Shown: positions 23,501 through 38,500 of the stretch, one piece after another
Numbering within the stretch: position 1 is the first letter of the stretch
How the letters are laid out: each line of letters begins with the position of its first letter
Assembly: GCA_963575645.1 (NCBI GenBank)
Contig: OY754466.1
Location: 37,790,001 to 37,854,000, forward strand
DNA from: Xanthostigma xanthostigma
Taxonomy: Eukaryota; Arthropoda; Insecta; Raphidioptera; Raphidiidae
Direction: 5' to 3'
DNA length: 64,000 nucleotides
The notes under the pieces: generated by a model
The model's input: the letters and a program-made list of their open reading frames with translations, nothing else
Database searches by the model: none
What the model was told of the DNA's origin: nothing
Program-made: the position numbers and the translations under genes

Positions 23501-26500
23501 ACAACCAGAAAATGATCGACCAGAAAAGGGAACGACCAGAAAATGATCGACCAGAAAAGGGAACGACCAGAAAATGATCGACCAGAAAAGGGAACGACCA
23601 GAAAATGATCGACCAGAAAAGGGAACGACCAGAAAAAATGATCGACCAGAAAAGGGAACGACCAGAAAAAATGATCGACCAGAAAAGGGAACGACCAGAA
23701 AATTATCGACCAGAAAAGGGAACGACCAGAAAATGATCGACCAGAAAAGGGAACGACCAGAAAATGATCGACCAGAAAAGGGAACTACCAGAAAATGATC
23801 GACCAGAAAAGGGAACGACCAGAAAATGATCGACCAGAAAAGGGAGCGACCAGAAAATGATCGACCAGAAAAGGGAACGACCAGAAAATGATCGACCAGA
23901 AAAGGGAACGACCAGAAAATGATCGACCAGAAAAGGGAACGACCAGAAAATGATCGACCAGAAAAGGGAACGACCAGAAAATGATCGACCAGAAAATGAT
24001 CGACCAGAAAAGGGAACGACCAGAAAAGGGAACGACCAGAAAATGATCGACCAGAAAAGGGAACGACCAGAAAAGGGAACGACCAGAAAATGATCGACCA
24101 GAAAAGGGAGCGACCAGAAAATGATCGACCAGAAAAGAGAACGACCAGAAAATGATCGACCAGAACAGGGAACGACCAGAAAATGATCGACCAGAAAAGG
24201 GAACGACCAGAAAATGATCGACCAGAAAAGGGAACGACCAGAAAATGATCGACCAGAAAATGATCGACCAGAAAAGGGAACGACCAGAAAAGGGAACGAC
24301 CAGAAAATGATCGACCAGAAAAGGGAACGACCAGAAAATGATCAACCAGAAAAGGGAACGACCAGAAAATGATCGACCAGAAAATGATCGACCAGAAAAG
24401 GGAACGACCAGAAAATGATCGACCAGAAAAGGGAACGACCAGAAAATGATCGACCAGAAAAGGGAACGACCAGAAAATGATCGACCAGAAAAGTGAACGA
24501 CCAGAAATTGATCGACCAGAAAAGTGAACGACCAGAAAATGATCGACCAGAAAAGGGAACGACCAGAAAATGATCGACCAGAAAAGGGAACGACCAGAAA
24601 ATGATCGACCAGAAAATGGAACGACCAGAAAATGATCGACCAGAATAGGGAACGACCAGAAAATGATCGACCAGAAAAGGGAACGACCAGAAAAGGGAAC
24701 GACCAGAAAAAATGATCGACCAGAAAAGGGAACGACCAGAAAAAATGATCGACCAGAAAATGATCGACCAGAAAATGATCGACCAGAAAAGGGAACGACC
24801 AGAAAATGGTCGACCAGAAAAGTGAACGACCAGAAAATGTTCGACCAGAAAAGGGAACGACCAGAAAATGATCGACCAGAAAAGGGAACGACCAGAAAAT
24901 GATCGACCAGAAAATGGAACGACCAGAAAATGATCGACCAGAAAAGGGAACGACCAGAAAATGATCGACCAGAAAAGGGAACGACCAGAAAATGATCGAA
25001 CAGAAAAGGGAACGACCAGAAAATGATCGACCTGAAAAGGGAACGACCAGAAAATGATCGACCAGAAAAGGGAACGACCAGAAAATGATCGACCAGAAAA
25101 GGGAACGACCAGAAAAAATGATCGACCAGAAAAGGGAACGACCAGAAAATGATCGACCAGAAAAGGGAACGACCAGAAAATGATCACCCAGAAAAGGGAA
25201 CGACCAGAAAATGATCGACCAGAAAAAGGAACGACCAGAAAATGATCGACCAGAAAAGGGAACGACCAGAAAATGATCGACCAGAAAAGGGAACGACCAG
25301 AAAATGATCGACCAGAAAAGGGAACGACCAGAAAATGATCGACCAGAAAAGGGAACGACCAGAAAATGATCGACCAGAAAATGATCGACCAGAAAAGGGA
25401 ACGACCAGAAAATGATCGACCAGAAAAGGGAACGACCAGAAAATGATCGACCAGAAAAGGGAACGACCAGAAAATGATCGACCAGAAAAGGGAACGACCA
25501 GAAAATGATCGACCAGAAAAGGGAACGACCAGAAAATGATCGACCAGAAAAGGGAACGACCAGAAAATGATCGACCAGAAAAGGGAACGACCAGAAAATG
25601 ATCGAACAGAAAAAAGAACGACCAGAAAATGATCGACCAGAAAAGGGAACGACCAGAAAATGATCGACCAGAATAGGGAACGACCAGAAAAGGGAACGAC
25701 CAGAAAAAATGATCGACCAGAAAAGGGAACGACCAGAAAAAATGATCGACCAGAAAAGGGAACGACCAGAAAAAATGATCGACCAGAAAAGGGAACGACC
25801 AGAAAATGATCGACCAGAAAAGGGAACGACCAGAAAATGATCGACCAGAAAAGGGAACGACCAGAAAATGATCGACCAGAAAAGGGAACAACCAGAAAAG
25901 GGAACAACCAGAAAAGGGAACGACCAGAAAATGATCGACCAGAAAAGGGAACGACCAGAAAATGATCGACCAGAAAAGGGAACGACCAGAAAATGATCGA
26001 CCAGAAAAGGGAACGACCAGAAAATGATCGACCAGAAAAGGGAACGACCAGAAAATGATCGACCAAAAAGGGAACGACCAGAAAATGATCGACCAGAAAA
26101 GAGAACGACCAGAAAATGATCGACCAGAAACGGGAACGACCAGAAAACGATCGACCAGAAAAGGGAACGACCAGAAAATGATCGACCAGAAAAGGGAACG
26201 ACAAGAAAATGATCGACCAGAAAAGGGAACGACCAGAAAATTATCGACCAGAAAAGGGAACGACCAGAAAATTATCGACCAGAAAAGGGAACGACCAGAA
26301 AATGATCGACCAGAAAAGGGAACTACCAGAAAATGATCGACCAGAAAAGGGAACGACCAGAAAATGATTGACCAGAAAAGGGAACGACCAGAAAATATTC
26401 GACCAGAAAAGGGAACGACCAGAAAATGATCGACCAGAAAAGGGAACGACCAGAAAATGATCGACCAGAAAAGGGAACGACCAGAAAATGATCGACCAGA

Positions 26501-29500
26501 AAAGGGAACGACCAGAAAATGATCGACCAGAAAATGATCGACCAGAAAAGGGAACGACCAGAAAATGATCGACCAGAAAAGGGAACGACCAGAAAATAAT
26601 CGACCAGAAAAGGGAACGACCAGAAAATGATCGACCAGAAAAGTGAACGACCAGAAAATGATCGACCAGAAAAGGGAACGACCAGAAAATGATCGACCAG
26701 AAAAGGGAACGACCAGAAAATGATCGACCAGAAAAGGGAACGACCAGAAAATGATCGACCAGAAAATGATCGACCAGAAAAGGGAACGACCAGAAAAGGG
26801 AACGACCAGAAAATGATCGACCAGAAAAGGGAACGACCAGAAAATGATCAACCAGAAAAGGGAACGACCAGAAAATGATCGACCAGAAAAGGGAACGACC
26901 AGAAAATGATCGACCAGAAAAGGGAACGACCAGAAAATAATCGACCAGAAAAGGGAACGACCAGAAAATGATCGACCAGAAAAGTGAACGACCAGAAAAT
27001 GATCGACCAGAAAAGTGAACGACCAGAAAATGATCGACCAGAAAAGGGAACGACCAGAAAATGATCGACCAGAAAAGGGAACGACCAGAAAATGTTCGAC
27101 CAGAAAAGGGAACGACCAGAAAATGATCGACCAGAAAAGAGAACGACCAGAAAATGATCGACCAGAAAAGGGAACGACCAGAAAATGATCGACCAGAATA
27201 GGGAACGACCAGAAAAGGGAACGACCAGAAAAAATGATCGACCAGAAAAGGGAACGACCAGAAAAAATGATCGACCAGAAAAGGGAACGACCAGAAAAAA
27301 TGATCGACCAGAAAAAGGAACGACCAGAAAATGATCGACCAGAAAAGGGAACGACCAGAAAATGATCTACCAGAAAAGGGAACGACCAGAAAATGATCGA
27401 CCAGAAAAGGGAACGACCAGAAAATGATCGACCAGAAAATGATCGACCAGAAAATGATCGACCAGAAAAGGGAACGACCAGAAAATGATCGACCAGAAAA
27501 GGGAACGACCAGAAAATGATCGACCAGAAAAGGGAACGACCAGAAAATGATCGACCAGAAAAGGGAACGACCAGAAAATGATCGACCAGAAAATGATCGA
27601 CCAGAAAAGGGAACGACCAGAAAATGATCGACCAGAAAAGAGAACGACCAGAAAATGATCGGCCAGAAAAGGGAACGACCAGAAAATGATCGACCAGAAA
27701 AGGGAACGACCAGAAAATGATCGACCAGAAAAGGGAACGACCAGAAAATGATCGACCAGAAAAGGGAACGACCAGAAAATGATCGACCAGAAAATGATCG
27801 ACCAGAAAAGGGAACGACCAGAAAATGATCGACCAGAAAAGGGAACGACCAGAAAATGATCGACCAGAAAAGGGAACGACCAGAAAATGATCGACCAGAA
27901 AAGTGAACGACCAGAAAATGATCGACCAGAAAAGTGAACGACCAGAAAATGATCGACCAGAAAAGGGAACGACCAGAAAATGATCGACCAGAAAAGGGAA
28001 CGACCAGAAAATGTTCGACCAGAAAAGGGAACGACCAGAAAATGATCGACCAGAAAAGGGAACGACCAGAAAATGATCGACCAGAAAAGGGAACGACCAG
28101 AAAATGATCGACCAGAATAGGGAACGACCAGAAAAGGGAACGACCAGAAAAAATGATCGACCAGAAAAGGGAACGACCAGAAAAAATGATCGACCAGAAA
28201 AGGGAACGACCAGAAAAAATGATCGACCAGAAAAAGGAACGACCAGAAAATGATCGACCAGAAAAGGGAACGACCAGAAAATGATCTACCAGAAAAGGGA
28301 ACGACCAGAAAATGATCGACCAGAAAAGGGAACGACCAGAAAATGATCGACCAGAAAATGATCGACCAGAAAATGATCGACCAGAAAAGGGAACGACCAG
28401 AAAATGATCGACCAGAAAAGGGAACGACCAGAAAATGATCGACCAGAAAAGGGAACGACCAGAAAATGATCGACCAGAAAAGGGAACGACCAGAAAATGA
28501 TCGACCAGAAAATGATCGACCAGAAAAGGGAACGACCAGAAAATGATCGACCAGAAAAGAGAACGACCAGAAAATGATCGGCCAGAAAAGGGAACGACCA
28601 GAAAATGATCGACCAGAAAAGGGAACGACCAGAAAATGATCGACCAGAAAAGGGAACGACCAGAAAATGATCGACCAGAAAAGGGAACGACCAGAAAATG
28701 ATCGACCAGAAAAGGGAACGACCAGAAAATGATCGACCAGAAAAGGGAACGACCAGAAAATGATCGACCAGAAAATGATCGACCAGAAAAGAGAACGACC
28801 AGAAAATGATCGACCAGAAAAGGGAACGACCAGAAAATGATCACCCAGAAAAGGGAACGACCAGAAAATGATCGACCAGAAAAAGGAACGACCAGAAAAT
28901 GATCGAGCAGAAAAGGGAACGACCAGAAAATGATCGAGCAGAAAAGGGAACGACCAGAAAATGATCGACCAGAAAAGGGAACGACCAGAAAATGATCGAC
29001 CAGAAAAGGGAACGACCAGAAAATGATCGACCAGAAAAGGGAACGACCAGAAAATGATCGACCAGAAAAGGGAACGACCAGAAAATGATCGACCAGAAAA
29101 GGAAACGACCAGAAAATGATCGACCAGAAAAGGGAACGACCAGAAAATGATCGACCAGAAAAGGGAACGACCAGAAAATGATCGACCAGAAAAGGGAACG
29201 ACCAGAAAATGATCGACCAGAAAAGGGAACGACCAGAAAATGATCGACCAGAAAAGGGAACGACCAGAAAATGATCGACCAGAAAAGGGAACGACCAGAA
29301 AATGATCGACCAGAAAAGGGAACGACCAGAAAATGATCGACCAGAAAAGGGAACGACCAGAAAATGATCGACCAGAAAAGGGAACGACCAGAAAATGATC
29401 TACCAGAAAAGGGAACGACCAGAAAATGATCGACCAGAAAAGGGAACGACCAGAAAATGATCGACCAGAAAATGATCGACCAGAAAAGGGAACGACCAGA

Positions 29501-32500
29501 AAATGATCGACCAGAAAAGGGAACGACCAGAAAATGATCGACCAGAAAAGGGAACGACCAGAAAATGATCGACCAGAAAAGGGAACGACCAGAAAATGAT
29601 CGACCAGAAAATGATCGACCAGAAAAGGGAACGACCAGAAAATGATCGACCAGAAAAGAGAACGACCAGAAAATGATCGGCCAGAAAAGGGAACGACCAG
29701 AAAATGATCGACCAGAAAAGGGAACGACCAGAAAATGATCGACCAGAAAAGGGAACGACCAGAAAATGATCGACCAGAAAAGGGAACGACCAGAAAATGA
29801 TCGACCAGAAAAGGGAACGACCAGAAAATGATCGACCAGAAAAGGGAACGACCAGAAAATGATCGACCAGAAAATGATCGACCAGAAAAGAGAACGACCA
29901 GAAAATGATCGACCAGAAAAGGGAACGACCAGAAAATGATCACCCAGAAAAGGGAACGACCAGAAAATGATCGACCAGAAAAAGGAACGACCAGAAAATG
30001 ATCGAGCAGAAAAGGGAACGACCAGAAAATGATCGAGCAGAAAAGGGAACGACCAGAAAATGATCGACCAGAAAAGGGAACGACCAGAAAATGATCGACC
30101 AGAAAAGGGAACGACCAGAAAATGATCGACCAGAAAAGGGAACGACCAGAAAATGATCGACCAGAAAAGGGAACGACCAGAAAATGATCGACCAGAAAAG
30201 GAAACGACCAGAAAATGATCGACCAGAAAAGGGAACGACCAGAAAATGATCGACCAGAAAAGGGAACGACCAGAAAATGATCGACCAGAAAAGGAAACGA
30301 CCAGAAAATGATCGACCAGAAAAGGGAACGACCAGAAAATGATCGACCAGAAAAGGGAACGACCAGAAAATGATCGAACAGAAAAGGGAACGACCAGAAA
30401 ATGATCGACCAGAAAAGGGAACGACCAGAAAATGATCGACCAAAATAGGGAACGACCAGAAAAGGGAACGACCAGAAAAAATGATCGACCAGAAAAGGGA
30501 ACGACCAGAAAAAATGATCGACCAGAAAAGGGAACGACCAGAAAAAATGATCGACCAGAAAAGGGAACGACCAGAAAATGATCGACCAGAAAAGGGAACG
30601 ACCAGAAAATGATCGACCAGAAAAGGGAACGACCAGAAAATGATCGACCAGAAAAGGGAACGACCAGAAAATGATCGACCAGAAAAGGGAACGACCAGAA
30701 AATGATCGACCAGAAAAGGGAACGACCAGAAAATGATCGACCAGAAAAGGGAACGACCAGAAAATGATCGACCAGAAAATGATCGACCAGAAAAGGGAAC
30801 GACCAGAAAAGGGAACGACCAGAAAATGATCGACCAGAAAAGGGAACGACCAGAAAACGATCGACCAGAAAACGATCGACCAGAAAAGGGAACGACCAGA
30901 AAATGATCGACCAGAAAAGGGAACGACAAGAAAATGATCGACCAGAAAAGGGAACGACCAGAAAATTATCGACCAGAAAAGGGAACGACCAGAAAATGAT
31001 CGACCAGAAAAGGGAACGACCAGAAAAATATCGACCAGAAAAGGGAACGACCAGAAAATGATCGACCAGAAAAGGGAACGACCAGAAAATGATCGACCAG
31101 AAAAGAGAACGACCAGAAAATGATCGACCAGAAAATGATCGACCAGAAACGGGAACGACCAGAAAACGATCGACCAGAAAACGATCGACCAGAAAAGGGA
31201 ACGACCAGAAAATGATCGACCAGAAAAGGGAACGACAAGAAAATGATCGACCAGAAAAGGGAACGACCAGAAAATTATCGACCAGAAAAGGGAACGACCA
31301 GAAAATGATCGACCAGAAAAGGGAACGACCAGAAAATGATCGACCAGAAAAGGGAACTACCAGAAAATGATCGACCAGAAAAGGGAACGACCAGAAAATG
31401 ATTGACCAGAAAAGGGAACGACCAGAAAAGGGAACGACCAGAAAATGATCGACCAGAAAAGGGAACGACCAGAAAATGATCGACCAGAAAAGGGAACGAC
31501 CAGAAAATGATCGACCAGAAAAGGGAACGACCAGAAAATGATCGACCAGAAAAGGGAACGACCAGAAAATGATCGACCAGAAAAGGGAACGACCAGAAAA
31601 TGATCGAACAGAAAAAAGAACGACCAGAAAATGATCGACCAGAAAAGGGAACGACCAGAAAATGATCGACCAGAATAGGGAACGACCAGAAAAGGGAACG
31701 ACCAGAAAAAATGATCGACCAGAAAAGGGAACGACCAGAAAAAATGATCGACCAGAAAAGGGAACGACCAGAAAAAATGATCGACCAGAAAAGGGAACGA
31801 CCAGAAAATGATCGACCAGAAAAGGGAACGACCAGAAAATGATCGACCAGAAAAGGGAACGACCAGAAAAGGGAACGACCAGAAAATGATCGACCAGAAA
31901 AGGGAACGACCAGAAAATGATCGACCAGAAAAGGGAACGACCAGAAAATGATCGACCAGAAAAGGGAACGACCAGAAAATGATCGACCAGAAAAGGGAAC
32001 GACCAGAAAATGATCGACCAGAAAATGATCGACCAGAAAAGAGAACGACCAGAAAATGATCGACCAGAAACGGGAACGACCAGAAAACGATCGACCAGAA
32101 AAGGGAACGACCAGAAAATGATCGACCAGAAAAGGGAACGACAAGAAAATGATCGACCAGAAAAGGGAACGACCAGAAAATTATTGACCAGAAAAGGGAA
32201 CGACCAGAAAATTATCGACCAGAAAAGGGAACGACCAGAAAATGATCGACCAGAAAAGGGAACTACCAGAAAATGTACGACCAGAAAAGGGAACGACCAG
32301 AAAATGATTGACCAGAAAAGGGAACGACCAGAAAATGTTCGACCAGAAAAGGGAACGACCAGAAAATGATCGACCAGAAAAGGGAACGACCAGAAAATGA
32401 TCGACCAGAAAAGGGAACGACCAGAAAATGATCGACCAGAAAAGGGAACGACCAGAAAAGGGAACGACCAGAAAATGATCGACCAGAAAAGGGAGCGACC

Positions 32501-35500
32501 AGAAAATGATCGACCAGAAAAGGGAACGACCAGAAAATGATCGACCAGAAAAGGGAACGACCAGAAAATGATCGACCAGAAAAGGGAACGACCAGAAAAT
32601 GATCGACCAGAAAAGGGAACGACCAGAAAATGATCGACCAGAAAAGGGAACGACCAGAAAAGGGAACGACCAGAAAATGATCGACCAGAAAAGGGAACGA
32701 CCAGAAAATGATCAACCAGAAAAGGGAACGACCAGAAAATGATCGACCAGAAAATGATCGACCAGAAAAGGGAACGACCAGAAAATGATCGACAAGAAAA
32801 GGGAACGACCAGAAAAAATGATCGACCAGAAAAGGGAACGACCAGAAAAAATGATCGACCAGAAAAGGGAACGACCAGAAAATGATCGACCAGAAAAGGG
32901 AACGACCAGAAAATGATCGACCAGAAAAGGGAACGACCAGAAAATGATCGACCAGAAAAGGGAACGACCAGAAAATGATCGACCAGAAAAGGGAACGACC
33001 AGAAAAGGGAACGACCAGAAAATGATCGACCAGAAAATGATCGACCAGAAAAGGGAACGACCAGAAAATGATCGACCAGAAAATGATCGACCAGAAAAGG
33101 GAACGACCAGAAAATGATCGACCAGAAAAGAGAACGACCAGAAAATGATCGACCAGAAACGGGAACGACCAGAAAACGATCGACCAGAAAACGATCGACC
33201 AGAAAAGGGAACGACCAGAAAATGATCGACCAGAAAAGGGAACGACCAGAAAATTATCGACCAGAAAAGGGAACGACCAGAAAATGATCGACCAGAAAAG
33301 GGAACGACCAGAAAATGATCGACCAGAAAAGGGAACGACCAGAAAATGATCGACCAGAAAAGGGAACGACCAGAAAATGATCGACCAGAAAAGGGAACGA
33401 CCAGAAAATGATCGACCAGAAAATGATCGACCAGAAAAGGGAACGACCAGAAAATGATCGACCAGAAAAGAGTACGACCAGAAAATGATCGGCCAGAAAA
33501 GGGAACGACCAGAAAATGATCGACCAGAAAAGGGAACGACCAGAAAATGATCGACCAGAAAAGGGAACGACCAGAAAATGATCGACCAGAAAAGGAAACG
33601 ACCAGAAAATGATCGACCAGAAAAGGGAACGACCAGAAAATGATCGACCAGAAAAGGGAACGACCAGAAAATGATCGACCAGAAAAGGGAACGACCAGAA
33701 AATGATCGACCAGAAAAGGGAACGACCAGAAAATGATCGACCAGAAAAGGGAACGACCAGAAAATGATCGACCAGAAAAGAGAACGACCAGAAAATGATC
33801 GACCAGAAAAGGGAACGACCAGAAAATGATCACCCAGAAAAGGGAACGACCAGAAAATGATCGACCAGAAAAAGGAACGACCAGAAAATGATCGAGCAGA
33901 AAAGGGAACGACCAGAAAATGATCGAGCAGAAAAGGGAACGACCAGAAAATGATCGACCAGAAAAGGGAACGACCAGAAAAAGATCGACCAGAAAAGGGA
34001 ACGACCAGAAAATGATCGACCAGAAAAGGGAACGACCAGAAAATGATCGGCCAGAAAAGGGAACGACCAGAAAATGATCGACCAGAAAAGGAAACGACCA
34101 GAAAATGATCGACCAGAAAAGGGAACGACCAGAAAATGATCGACCAGAAAAGGGAACGACCAGAAAAGGGAACGACCAGAAAATGATCGACCAGAAAAGG
34201 GAACGACCAGAAAATGATCGACCAGAAAAGGGAACGACCAGAAAATGATCGAACAGAAAAGGGAACGACCAGAAAATGATCGACCAGAAAAGGGAACGAC
34301 CAGAAAATGATCGACCAGAATAGGGAACGACCAGAAAAGGGAACGACCAGAAAAAATGATCGACCAGAAAAGGGAACGACCAGAAAAAATGATCGACCAG
34401 AAAAGGGAACGACCAGAAAAAATGATCGACCAGAAAAGGGAACGACCAGAAAATGATCGACCAGAAAAGGGAACGACCAGAAAATGATCGACCAGAAAAG
34501 GGAACGACCAGAAAATGATCGACCAGAAAAGGGAACGACCAGAAAATGATCGGCCAGAAAAGGGAACGACCAGAAAATGATCGACCAGAAAAGGAAACGA
34601 CCAGAAAATGATCGACCAGAAAAGGGAACGACCAGAAAATGATCGACCAGAAAAGGGAACGACCAGAAAAGGGAACGACCAGAAAATGATCGACCAGAAA
34701 AGGGAACGACCAGAAAATGATCGACCAGAAAAGGGAACGACCAGAAAATGATCGAACAGAAAAGGGAACGACCAGAAAATGATCGACCAGAAAAGGGAAC
34801 GACCAGAAAATGATCGACCAGAATAGGGAACGACCAGAAAAGGGAACGACCAGAAAAAATGATCGACCAGAAAAGGGAACGACCAGAAAAAATGATCGAC
34901 CAGAAAAGGGAACGACCAGAAAAAATGATCGACCAGAAAAGGGAACGACCAGAAAATGATCGACCAGAAAAGGGAACGACCAGAAAATGATCGACCAGAA
35001 AAGGGAACGACCAGAAAATGATCGACCAGAAAAGGGAACGACCAGAAAATGATCGACCAGAAAAGGGAACGACCAGAAAATGATCGACCAGAAAAGGGAA
35101 CGACTAGAAAATGATCGACCAGAAAAGGGAACGACCAGAAAATGATCGACCAGAAAATGATCGACCAGAAAAGGGAACGACCAGAAAATGATCGACCAGA
35201 AAAGAGAACGACCAGAAAATGATCGACCAGAAAATGATCGACCAGAAACGGGAACGACCAGAAAACGATCGACCAGAAAAGGGAACGACCTGAAAATGAT
35301 CGACCAGAAAAGGGAACGACAAGAAAATGATCGACCAGAAAAGGGAACGACCAGAAAATTATCGACCAGAAAAGGGAACGACCAGAAAATGATCGACCAG
35401 AAAAGGGAACGACCAGAAAATGATCGACCAGAAAAGGGAACTACCAGAAAATGATCGACCATAAAAGGGAACGACCAGAAAATGATTGACCAGAAAAGGG

Positions 35501-38500
35501 AACGACCAGAAAAGGGAACGACCAGAAAATGATCGACCAGAAAAGGGAACGACCAGAAAATGATCGACCAGAAAAGGGAACGACCAGAAAATGATCGACC
35601 AGAAAAGGGAACGACCAGAAAATGATCGACCAGAAAAGGGAACGACCAGAAAAAATGATCGACCAGAAAAGGGAACGACCAGAAAAAATGATCGACCAGA
35701 AAAGGGAACGACCAGAAAATTATCGACCAGAAAAGGGAACGACCAGAAAATGATCGACCAGAAAAGGGAACTACCAGAAAATGATCGACCAGAAAAGGGA
35801 ACGACCAGAAAATGATCGACCAGAAAAGGGAGCGACCAGAAAATGATCGACCAGAAAAGGGAACGACCAGAAAATGATCGACCAGAAAAGGGAACGACCA
35901 GAAAATGATCGACCAGAAAAGGGAACGACCAAAAAATGATCGACCAGAAAAGGGAACGACCAGAAAATGATCGATTAGAAAATGATCGACCAGAAAAGGG
36001 AACGACCAGAAAAGGGAACGACCAGAAAATGATCGACCAGAAAAGGGAACGACCAGAAAAGGGAACGACCAGAAAATGATCGACCAGAAAAGGGAGCGAC
36101 CAGAAAATGATCGACCAGAAAAGGGAACGACCAGCAAATGATCGACCAGAAAAGGGAACGACCAGAAAATGATCGACCAGAAAAGGGAACGACCAGAAAA
36201 TGATCGACCAGAAAAGGGAACGACCAGAAAATGATCGACCAGAAAATGATCGACCAGAAAAGGGAACGACCAGAAAAGGGAACGACCAGAAAATGATCGA
36301 CCAGAAAAGGGAACGACCAGAAAATGATCAACCAGAAAAGGGAACGACCAGAAAATGATCGACCAGAAAATGATCGACCAGAAAAGGGAACGACCAGAAA
36401 ATGATCGACCAGAAAAGGGAACGACCAGAAAATGATCGACCAGAAAAGGGAACGACCAGAAAATGATCGACCAGAAAAGTGAACGACCAGAAAATGATCG
36501 ACCAGAAAAGTGAACGACCAGAAAATGATCGACCAGAAAAGGGAACGACCAGAAAATGATCGACCAGAAAAGGGAACGACCAGAAAATGATCGACCAGAA
36601 AAGGGAACGACCAGAAAATGATCGACCAGAATAGGGAACGACCAGAAAATGATCGACCAGAAAAGGGAACGACCAGAAAAGGGAACGACCAGAAAAAATG
36701 ATCGACCAGAAAAGGGAACGACCAGAAAAAATGATCGACCAGAAAATGATCGACCAGAAAAGGGAACGACCAGAAAATGATCGACCAGAAAAAGAAACGA
36801 CCAGAAAATGATCGAGCAGAAAAGGGAACGACCAGAAAATGATCGACCAGAAAAGGGAACGACCAGAAAATGATCGACCAGAAAAGGGAACGACCAGAAA
36901 ATGATCGACCAGAAAAGGGAACGACCAGAAAATGATCGACCAGAAAAAGGAACGACCAGAAAATGATCGACCAGAAAAGGGAACGACCAGAAAATGATCG
37001 ACCAGAAAAGGGAACGACCAGAAAATGATCGACCAGAAAAGGGAACGACCAGAAAATGATCGACCAGAAAAGGGAACGACCAGAAAATGATCGACCAGAA
37101 AAGGGAACGACCAGAAAATGATCGACCAGAAAAGGGAACGACCAGAAAATGATCGAACAGAAAAGGGAACGACCAGAAAATGATCGACCAGAAAAGGGAA
37201 CGACCAGAAAATGATCGACCAGAATAGGGAACGACCAGAAAAGGGAACGACCAGAAAAAATGATCGACCAGAAAAGGGAACGACCAGAAAATGATCGACC
37301 AGAAAAGGGAACGACCAGAAAATGATCGACCAGAAAAGGGAACGACAAGAAAATGATCGACCAGAAAAGGGAACGACCAGAAAATTATCGACCAGAAAAG
37401 GGAACGACCAGAAAATGATCGACCAGAAAAGGGAACGACCAGAAAATGATCGACCAGAAAAGGGAACTACCAGAAAATGATCGACCAGAAAAGGGAACGA
37501 CCAGAAAATGATTGACCAGAAAAGGGAACGACCAGAAAAGGGAACGACCAGAAAATGATCGACCAGAAAAGGGAACGACCAGAAAATGATCGACCAGAAA
37601 AGGGAACGACCAGAAAATGATCGACCAGAAAAGGGAACGACCAGAAAATGATCGACCAGAAAAGGGAACGACCAGAAAAAATGATCGACCAGAAAAGGGA
37701 ACGACCAGAAAAAATGATCGACCAGAAAAGGGAACGACCAGAAAAGGGAACGACCAGAAAATGATCGACCAGAAAAGGGAACGACCAGAAAATGATCGAC
37801 CAGAAAAGGGAACTACCAGAAAATGATCGACCAGAAAAGGGAACGACCAGAAAATGATCGACCAGAAAAGGGAGCGACCAGAAAATGATCGACCAGAAAA
37901 TTATCGACCAGAAAAGGGAACGACCAGAAAATGATCGACCAGAAAAGGGAGCGACCAGAAAATGATCGACCAGAAAAGGGAACTACCAGAAAATGATCGA
38001 CCAGAAAAGGGAACGACCAGAAAATGATTGACCAGAAAAGGGAACGACCAGAAAAGGGAACGACCAGAAAATGATCGACCAGAAAAGGGAACGACCAGAA
38101 AATGATCGACCAGAAAATGATCGACCAGAAAAGGGAGCGACCAGAAAATGATCGACCAGAAAAGGGAACGACCAGAAAATGATCGACCAGAAAAGGGAAC
38201 GACCAGAAAATGATCGACCAGAAAAGGGAACGACCAGAAAATGATCGACCAGAAAAGGGAACGACCAGAAAATGATCGACCAGAAAATGATCGACCAGAA
38301 AAGGGAACGACCAGAAAAGGGAACGACCAGAAAATGATCGACCAGAAAAGGGAACGACCAGAAAATGATCAACCAGAAAAGGGAACGACCAGAAAATGAT
38401 CGACCAGAAAAGGGAACGACCAGAAAATGATCGACCAGAAAAGTGAACGACCAGAAAATGATCGACCAGAAAAGTGAACGACCAGAAAATGATCGACCAG

